Part shown: piece after piece, positions 47,634-54,937 of the stretch | Numbering within the stretch: position 1 is the stretch's first letter | How the letters are laid out: every line of letters begins with the position of its first letter | Assembly (NCBI GenBank): GCA_015499995.1 | Contig: JADNRV010000321.1 | Span: 1-54,937, forward strand | Direction: 5' to 3' | DNA length: 54,937 bases | Source: Flammula alnicola | Lineage: Eukaryota; Basidiomycota; Agaricomycetes; Agaricales; Strophariaceae | Notes under the pieces: model-generated | Told to the model about the DNA's origin: nothing | Database searches by the model: none | The model's input: the letters and a program-made list of their open reading frames with translations, nothing else | Position numbers and translations under genes: made by a program

Positions 47634-49862
47634 GGGCTTGTTGCGGATCTATTCACCTCTTTTTTTTTTTGCTTTCTGTGGTATTTCTTACCCGTTTATT
47701 TCCTACTTGTTTTTCTCTTTGATTTCCTTTACTCGAGGCGTTGAAGGGAAGCTGATTAACATACACTTTTACTACACAAACCACGCATTTAGATAAAGCA
47801 ATGACGGAAATACATTCGCGTCTGAGCCACAACGTTAAAGTCCGCCCAATTGCGTCCTCTGAACTTTCAGGTATCCCACATTACCATCCCGATCATTAAC
47901 GACACCTATTCTGCATACTACATTTGCTACTCTTCACGTTCTAGGGCATACGCTGTTTGACCGAGCGACTTCCCTAACGATCCACGATCATACGATCCAA
48001 CGAACTCATCTTATCCCATCCTACGTCATTCCTTGAATTTACATACCACTACTCATTGCTGCTGTAGCCTACGTTATCTATGTAGACCTGTTTTCGCGAC
48101 GCTTTATCATTTATGCCATTTCCCGATATTCAGTGAGCGTTCATGCATCTCATTCATCCTTCCATTTATCACTTAATGCTAGATTAACTGGGTTCATTCT
48201 GATTTTATTCTAAGCATATATTATGTGCTCGTGAGTATGTATACTCTACGGTATGACGAGCGCCCGGCATGTAGTACTTTGTTCTTGACCTCAGCTCGCG
48301 TATGAACCTTTTCTTTGCTTTTTGGGAACATCACCTATCGCCTTGTTATTCTTATCTTACATAACTAATCGAATCTTCGAGGGCTCCCGACTCAGCAAGG
48401 CCTTGGATCACCGACGTTTCAGTTATTCAAGAATAAAGTCCCTCCCTCGCGTTCTTTCTATAGAAGTATGTTTTATAGAAGTATGGTTTTTTTCTCGACT
48501 CGCAACTAAGTTCCTCGGGATATATGAAGCTGCGCGCGTTTATAATTTAAATCCAAGTTCTCCGTGGCAGCTTCACCCTCCTTCAGTTTATGCTTATTTT
48601 TGAACGGTATACATAATTCTGTTTGTTCAAGTTCCTTGTTTTCTTCCTCCTTACACGGAAACCAGTGCCCACGCAGGCTGCTTTCAGGGGGTACTTACTA
48701 GTTGTCAACTATATAAGTACAGTTATTTCGATGATACATGACGTCCAGATGGTCGACCTCTACTTATATTTGCCAACTCCAAGGCGTGCCGAGAACTCGA
48801 AGCGTCTATACGCATCCATTTTAGATGACGCTCATGCAGTTACATGCTATATTCTTGGTTTCGTGACTTGGAACCCTGCGCCGTACATAGGCGAGAGGCT
48901 GCGAGCCACCTAGAAACCGACGCTTCCCATACGCATGCATATAAGCGGCGGAACGTATACAAATCCCTTGAATTCCAATGCCTCGAGTTGGGAAAAGCCT
49001 TTAGGACAATGAATTGGAATGGTATCATAGGACCGATTCGACAAACCTTACGAAAATGCCCTGTGAACTCTTGGTGGTTCGTAAGATAGATTCCGGACGT
49101 GCTGGATCCCAAAGTAGAGTATCGACCCGCAAACACCAAATAGAAAACATACTAGAATAAAAGGGGAAAAGGAATGGAATGCCTTGGGGTTCACAAATCA
49201 CAGAAGAAGATGCGACGACGGTGATGAGGGACACCCGGATGGTGGGTAGCCGCATATCCACGACCCATCTAAGTTCGCCGTGTTCGAAAGCAGCGCACAA
49301 CATGGGCACCCGTCGGGCTCTCCGCCTTGTCATCCTGAAACGCATTCTGTCTTTCGTGCGTGACCTGCAAACAGAATGCGGGGACATCTCCGCAGAGTTG
49401 CGTACATACTGTCACGTCCGTGTACTCCGTCCGAAGAGTAACGCGGGAGAAGCTCATCGACATATGTCCAGTTTCGGATCCTTTGTCCGTGAACAAATAG
49501 TTCGACCATACAGATGTTAGAACAGATGAACAGATGCATAGAACTGCATGATGTCAATTGTCCAAGTTTGACGGCTGGAGCTGATGATGAGATGGTGATG
49601 TTTTGCTTGGATCATACAATGTTTTGGTGGTGTTGGCGTAGATGTTATAAAAGAAAATAATGCACGAGTAGCGTGAGACAGCAAGATGTATTGATACAAA
49701 AAATGACATGGGTCGGTGGGCTTGTCGATAACGAAAAGGATGCACGGCCGTGACATGCGGCGGGACGGCCACGGCCACTGGGAAAAAGCACATAGATTAG
49801 ATTACGATTGTCACACTCATACGTGCCGATGAGAGGACCAGTTTTGTTTTTGTGGCGCATAT
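47634..49862. other. Intergenic, no gene supported
   Basis: A 2.2 kb stretch of moderate AT content. Several open frames of 75-120 codons exist, the most GC-rich at 49179-49520 (plus), but none shows a conserved motif or convincing splice partners. I see no repeats, tRNA or mobile element here. Confidence 0.4.
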
Positions 49863-51042
49863 TTATTTCTTGCTGAAAGGAGGCTCAGCCCAGATGGGCT
49901 TTGCGGTCTCTGGCGACTCCTCGGCGACAATCTGCAAAAATAAGAGGCGATTGTTGTTAGGGCTTCTTGACCAAAATAACCAAGGTGAAGAAACGGGAGA
50001 ATGAAGAGAAGAAAAACAGAGATCTAATCAAGTCCAAATCTCCATAACCTTAAATGCAGCAAAGATATACTCACTTGCACGTCCACTTGCTTCTTCATCT
50101 CCGCTTCTCGGGCTAAGCGGGTGGCCCGGGCAGCATCGACTTTGCGCCTCAAATCGGGGGCCATTTCCTATTGAGCAGAAAAGCAAAAGCGAGGTGAATT
50201 AGTTCTGTAGGATCCGATGATGCATGGATGAAGATGTAGGCGAGTATGTGGGCTATTTATATCCACATATCAAAGGACCCGCGAAGATGTTTAACCAGCG
50301 ATTGGAGACGAGTGTGTCTGATGACGATATGTACAGATAAAGAAAGAGAAGCGTGACATGACCAGTCACTACGCTGTATGGTCCATGTATAGATATACGC
50401 ATTGTTGCGAAGCAGTGCAATAAGAGAAGCAGAGAAGCAGGAAAAAATAGGTATTCGGGAGAAGCTTGATGACGACCTGCAAATGGAAGGTCGCATTACA
50501 GAGCACAAGAAGAAAGAGAATGAATCCGCAGTTGCGACCATGCGGGGATCGTCGATGCTTCCGAGTGCATAGCGCGCCATGCACACACGCATAGGCCGAA
50601 GTGTACGGTGCAAAGGAAATACGAAAGGCAATATGGAGGAAAGAAAGAAAAGGGCTATGCGGACGGCAGGCAGCAGGGACGAAAAGAACAAGAAGAGAGA
50701 AAAAAGAACGGGCCTCGCCTCAGAGGAGTACAATTTAGGGTAGACGGCGAACCCTGGAGAAGAAAGGAAGAGATTGAGACTAGTGGAATCGACACTTACA
50801 TTGTAAAGCTGTGCTTCGCTGGGTGTTGTGGCTGAATAGGAGGGCAAGTTAGCAAGTTACTAGAAGTGAAATGAAGCATTAAATGAAGTAAATGACGGAG
50901 CGGGAAAGGTAAAACCGAGAGCCAAAAGACTTCAATTAAAAACTAGAACGAAAGGCTACGCTAGGTAGCTTCGACTAGCGTACGCAAAAGCGTATTCGGG
51001 CTCGTATTAAACACTAAAATCCGCGAACGACGAACCTTTCAT
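49863..51042 (-). CDS. Small (about 66 residue) basic/amphipathic protein, unknown
   Basis: Two well-defined exons on the minus strand, 50167-50075 and 49931-49863, encode EMAPDLRRKVDAARATRLAR..., then IVAEESPETAKPIWAEPPF, ending FSKK. Further upstream, exon 50831-50800 (TTPSEAQLYN) and a 7-base first exon 51042-51036 (MKA) join in frame, giving 66 residues. The second intron would be 632 bases, unusually long here. A simpler alternative starts at the ATG inside GAAATGG (50164), giving 52 residues. The centre is a charged helix rich in Arg, Ala and Glu; the tail is Pro/Trp-containing. I do not recognise the family. Matching phases at all junctions and the clean stop support a real gene. Confidence 0.5.
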
Positions 51043-52563
51043 AAGCCCATAACCTATGCCTACCACTAGACGCGCGAAGGAGAAGGCCAAGGCGATGCAC
51101 ACGCACACGGACGCATACACGACACCGGGGCAAATCGTAAGCCAGGATACAGGTGATTGCATATGCACCATACGCAAGCCCCGTCAGCCCGAGGGAAGGA
51201 CATTGCATCATCACATGCAGGTCGCGCCGTGCATGACGCCGCGAAAATCGAATCGATCGGGGGTTGAGAAAGCATCCACGATCCAAAGGACATGTACAAT
51301 TTTTTTCACATTTCGCAAGCATCGCGCGCATGTCGGACGATGGGCCGGACAATCGAATCGAATCGAAGGCGGTATGGCATGGTATGGTATGGTATGGCAC
51401 AGGTAGCGAACCATTCATTCATCGTCACATACGCATCCATGAGTAAGCCGGGTTCCACAGCCAGTCGGTTGGTGCGCATTGCGGGTTTCGCGAACGCCAA
51501 GGGGTGCGTAGAAGCGGGGTAGTTCCGGTAAGACGAGCGAATAGCGTTGATATATATCAGCAACGAGGACGTCGAGAAGAAAGCGTGCAATGTATGTTGT
51601 GTGATACACCAAAAGTTCGAAGTCGCGAAGCCGAAGCCATGGAGTACCGACCGAGTTCGCGGCGAGACCGGGAGAAATTTCGGTGAACGCATGTATGTAG
51701 ATAGCGAAAGCAGGAGAGAAAGAAAAGAAAGAAAGATCATATATGAGACATGAGGTTGTTCTGAGAGACGCGATTGGTAAGTTGGAAAAACATACGAGCT
51801 GCCGAGTATACCCCAAATCTAGCCCAAGGAAAGCTCGTCATTTCCAGATAGAACCGGGTTACGAGAGAGGGGGGAAATGCAAGTTGTATGTAGGCCGGAG
51901 GAAGATTGGGACCGTCGTTTGTCGTTAGTAGACAATATGGAAGTCGCTAAGACAGCACAAGTCGCGCCGGAGCAACGCCTTCGCGACGCGTAACAGACCC
52001 CGTCACAGTCACGAACACGGAAGAATATCGGACGAGCTTTCAAGCGCTTTCAAGACGTATCTTCCTAAAATTCAGTTTCTCGGAAAACAAATGGAATAAT
52101 CAGAAGACACAGATGCAACTAGAAATGTATTGCAGGGCATGGTGCAGCACAAATAATATGTAGAGTACGTGGGTGGTATGACGCGTGACACGAAAGTTGA
52201 GGAAAATACAAGATAGCGATATTGATGCAGAACAGATCCAAGAGGCATGTATGGAAATATATAATATCATGGCAAGCAAGCAACTGCTGGGGTGGATGAT
52301 GTGCGTTTGTGTGCGGTGTGTATATTTATGTAGGTAGGCGGGATGAAATGGGATGGGATGGGATGAGGAAAGGCCGTGACTGTGAGACGAGACGAGACGA
52401 ACGAAAGCATTGGGAGATAAATACATAGTCTAGAAAGGGTACTGGTCATGAATGAGGAAAAAGACGAAGGACGAACGAGGAGCAAGACGCACACGAAGAT
52501 AGCGAGAGATGGAAACCCAATATCAAAAAAGAAAGAGAGAAAAGAACCAGGAGAAAGCGCAGG
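51043..52563. other. Intergenic with simple repeats
   Basis: Between the small gene and the 3' end of the arrestin-like gene. It contains an ATGGT/ATGGC pentamer array near 51370-51400 and a GGGAT array near 52340-52365. Several frames of 60-140 codons lie on both strands without recognisable products. Confidence 0.45.
51371..51400. repeat. (GTATG)n/(GCATG)n pentamer array
   Basis: About five to six tandem copies of a GGTAT/GGCAT pentamer in the plus strand, slightly interrupted. It is followed by a unique CACAGGTAGCG sequence. Confidence 0.7.
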
Positions 52564-54902
52564 CTACGCATCCACCTGTCCAGGCGCCCCAGCGGGAATC
52601 ATCACCCTCGGTGCGCCCGCCGAGCGCTTCCTCTTGCCCGAAAACCCCACCAAATCGCTCGATCGCCGACTCTTCACCTCAATCCTCGCCAGCTCCTCTT
52701 CCCACTCGCGCATGTGGTCCGACATCTCCGAGTCGCCTCCATGACTGCTGCTTGTGCTCGACACACTGTCCGATGTGCTCGTGCTGCTCCCGCTCGGTAG
52801 GGTCTTCACGCGCGACGGCGGAGGGACGACGCCGTTCGAGTGCACCGTCGACCAGAAGCTCGTGCTGTTCTTCACGCCGCTGACCAGACTCGCTCCAGAT
52901 CCTCCCCCACCGACATTGCGCTCGCGCTGCTTCGAAGACGAAGAGACGGAATGGCTCGTATCAGGACGCCCCGTGCGCATGACCACCAGCTCCGAGCGTC
53001 TTTTCCCATTACTATTCGAACCCACACCCACACCGCCGCCACCGCTAGAAGCACCAATACTACCGCCCACACTCGTCGTCTGGGATGCTTCTCCTTCTGT
53101 ACCACGTGGACGCCCGTATGCACCCCCGGCAAAGTTAACAGGCCTATCACGCGGCCCAGCGCTCGTGTGCGGGCGCCGGCTGCTGCTCGACTTGCTTTTG
53201 CTATACGAAGACGACTGCGCACTCGTCGAAGCCAGGTTCGTGATGTTCGTCACACCAGGCGACGGCGGGATCGCCACAGCGTCGGCATCGCGCTCGGGCC
53301 GCGAGCGCCGTGGTGATTTCGACTTTGACCGCGTGCGGCCGTCAATCATCATGGCGTCCTGCATCTCGTTGTATTTGGCGAGTGCGAGCTGGCGCTCGGC
53401 TTCATTTGTCGATACAACGAGCAGTTCTTGGTCTGCGAGTTCAACGGTCTCTGTACTCGATGGAGAAGTGACGATGATCTTGGGGAAATACGCGAAGTTT
53501 AGTGAGGCGCTAGATAGTACATTGAGAAAAATAAATACCTTTACGCGGATTAAATATTTTACGGAAACTAGCTCGGAGTTTATGGATTCGCCTATAGCCC
53601 ACCGACTATGCGATTTGGCGGCTGGCCACTGTAGTGTTAGCGTCTTGCTCCAGATGCCCCGTCCATCACGCGAAAAACTGCCGGACGATTCAGCGCCTGC
53701 AATGGGATTGACAATTACCTTCGCAGCAGGCGCCTGTGAAGAGAGATTCGGAGAATTAGAGTTATTCGGCAATAGTGGCGTAGTACTCGTTTCCGAGGCT
53801 AGTGACACGGTTGAAGGGTAGATAGTGCCAGGCGTGATGGTGGGAACCGAGGAACCGAAAGAGAGCGTCGAAGATGCCGGTTCTGTTTCTGTTTCGTTAT
53901 ACATATGTGTAGGGGAATAAGAATATGTGGAGTTGGGAAATGATGGTTGCAGTAACGGACTTGGGGATGGCTTCGTGAGAGATGATGAGGAAGGATTTAG
54001 TTGCAGTGTTACCGGGGTGTGAGATGAATTCGAAGAGGTGCTGGCTGAAGGGGTTGGAGGTTGCGTAATATCGTGAAGGATGATGCGGCGTTCGACTATG
54101 ACGCTAGCACTGCGTATTGATACACCGGGGTCTAATGGTTGAAGGTGGATGGGGATGGAAACGAGGTCAAGAGGACCGACAGGGACTTTTGGTGAATTAA
54201 TGGTGTATCGTATTCGGGGCGCGCGAGGTTTGTTGATTTCTTGATCGAGCCAGAGGTCGGGCGAGGATATTGAAGGACGGAGAGGAGGAAGGTCGTATCG
54301 TACAAGGGGTAGTTCAAAGTGGCGGACCTGCCGTGAACCGACACCCATGACGGGTGTATGGGTAAGGACTGGGAAGATGTTAACGAGAAGGTATATGGTA
54401 GGAATTAGACGGCACATACCGGCCTCAACGCGCCACATACACCGGTAATCTACAAAGACTGCAGTGCTGAAACCGGCCACCCTGGCAGGTATTGATATCC
54501 GAAAGGGAAACTCGAGATTTGAGATGGATTCATAGTCGACGCCGTCTGGTTTTGACCAGAGGACTTGGGTGTAGTCGACGAGGATATTTGATTGGAGGGC
54601 GTTGACGCGACCTATTCGCGACTCGTAGCAGCGGACAGAAATGGTGATCGACTTTGCTAGCAGCCCCTTTTGATCTGCATCGAGTTTTGTGCGTACAACT
54701 AGTGGAGAAATGAGTTAGTGACTAGTAGAATATATTGGAGCAGAGACACGACATACCTCCCTCTACGCGAATGGGGGTCAAGCCGAGGTAGCCTGTATAT
54801 GGAAAGTATCGCAGACCCTGGTTGCCTGTGGACGGTGAGCAGAGGGAAAGGTCAAGAAAGCTTGGACAGACCTTTTGTGGAGGAGAGAATGAGATGGACC
54901 AT
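52564..54902 (-). CDS. Alpha-arrestin-like protein, 5' end possibly beyond window
   Basis: Exons 54902-54872, 54825-54757, 54698-54420, 54368-53539 and 53478-52564 join in frame to 707 residues. The N-terminal half has arrestin-fold strands: GNQGLRYFPYTGYLGLTPIR, ITISVRCYESRIGRVNALQS, VLWSKPDGVDYE and EFPFRISIP. The second arrestin-type half has RIRYTINSPKVPVGPLDLVSIPIHL, given here as RIRYTINSPK then PLDLVSIPIHL. Ser/Thr/Pro-rich insertions follow, and then VELADQELLVVSTNEAERQ. The last 280 residues are disordered, with Ser/Gly runs and a nuclear-localisation-like GKRKRS near the end. Alpha-arrestins act as adaptors for Rsp5-type ubiquitin ligases in transporter turnover; I see no PPxY motif. 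The ATG at 54902 is plausible, but the open frame continues to the window edge, so an upstream exon may be missing. Confidence 0.75.
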
Positions 54903-54937
54903 TGTCTGGCGGGGAGGAGGGAGAGGAAAGAGAGAGG

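Noticed and set aside
49179..49520. 113-codon plus-strand frame in a GC-rich patch
   Set aside because: Overlapping frames of similar length exist on both strands and none has recognisable sequence.

Overview
The window reads as nuclear DNA of a filamentous basidiomycete, most likely an Agaricomycete. Genes are dense and split by many 45-70 bp GT-AG introns with recognisable branch points. The gene set also fits: a NACHT NTPase, a DUF6593-type protein, an F-box protein of the mushroom type, SCAP, SERCA and a secreted GH16 enzyme. Splice models below were built by hand and checked by reading-frame continuity and by conserved motifs running across the junctions.

Layout, left to right. 1-3546: no convincing gene, but a diverged tandem duplication (about 750-1672). 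3547-6441 (+): a 964-residue low-complexity protein. 6442-9079: a pyrimidine-rich stretch without a clear gene. 9352-11204 (+): glutathione reductase, preceded by an in-frame presequence-like extension that has no AUG. 11294-11779: a MITE nested in a Copia LTR remnant. 12556-13828 (+): F-box protein. 14580-15230 (-): catalase pseudogene. 15438-17267 (-): GH16 glucanase. 18475-20362 (+): histone acetyltransferase HAT1. 20496-21292 (-): DUF6593-like. 21788-22930 (+): U1A/U2B''-type spliceosomal protein. 23920-25695 (+): iron permease FTR1, with a palindromic pair of iron-GATA sites in its promoter. 26763-27832 (+): a PDX1-like paralogue whose lipoyl lysine is isoleucine. 28036-29964 (-): checkpoint clamp RAD1. 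31488-32807 (-): genuine PDX1 (E3-binding protein), divergent from 33178-37341 (+), SCAP. 37943-40553 (-): NACHT NTPase. 41073-44721 (-): SERCA Ca2+-ATPase, divergent from 45444-47633 (+), SIP5-like. 49863-51042 (-): a tiny conserved-looking protein. 52564-54902 (-): alpha-arrestin-like protein, possibly cut at its 5' end by the window edge.

This is not one operon-like system. It is mostly a housekeeping block with islands of repeats. The themes that link genes are mitochondrial and redox metabolism (GLR1, PDX1 and its altered paralogue, a dead catalase), iron and sterol sensing (FTR1, SCAP), and nuclear maintenance (HAT1, RAD1, U1A/U2B''). The points most worth checking are the inverted ATCTGATAA pair upstream of FTR1, the intact PDX1 paralogue lacking the lipoyl lysine, the probable CUG-initiated mitochondrial form of glutathione reductase, and three GC-AG introns in two neighbouring genes.
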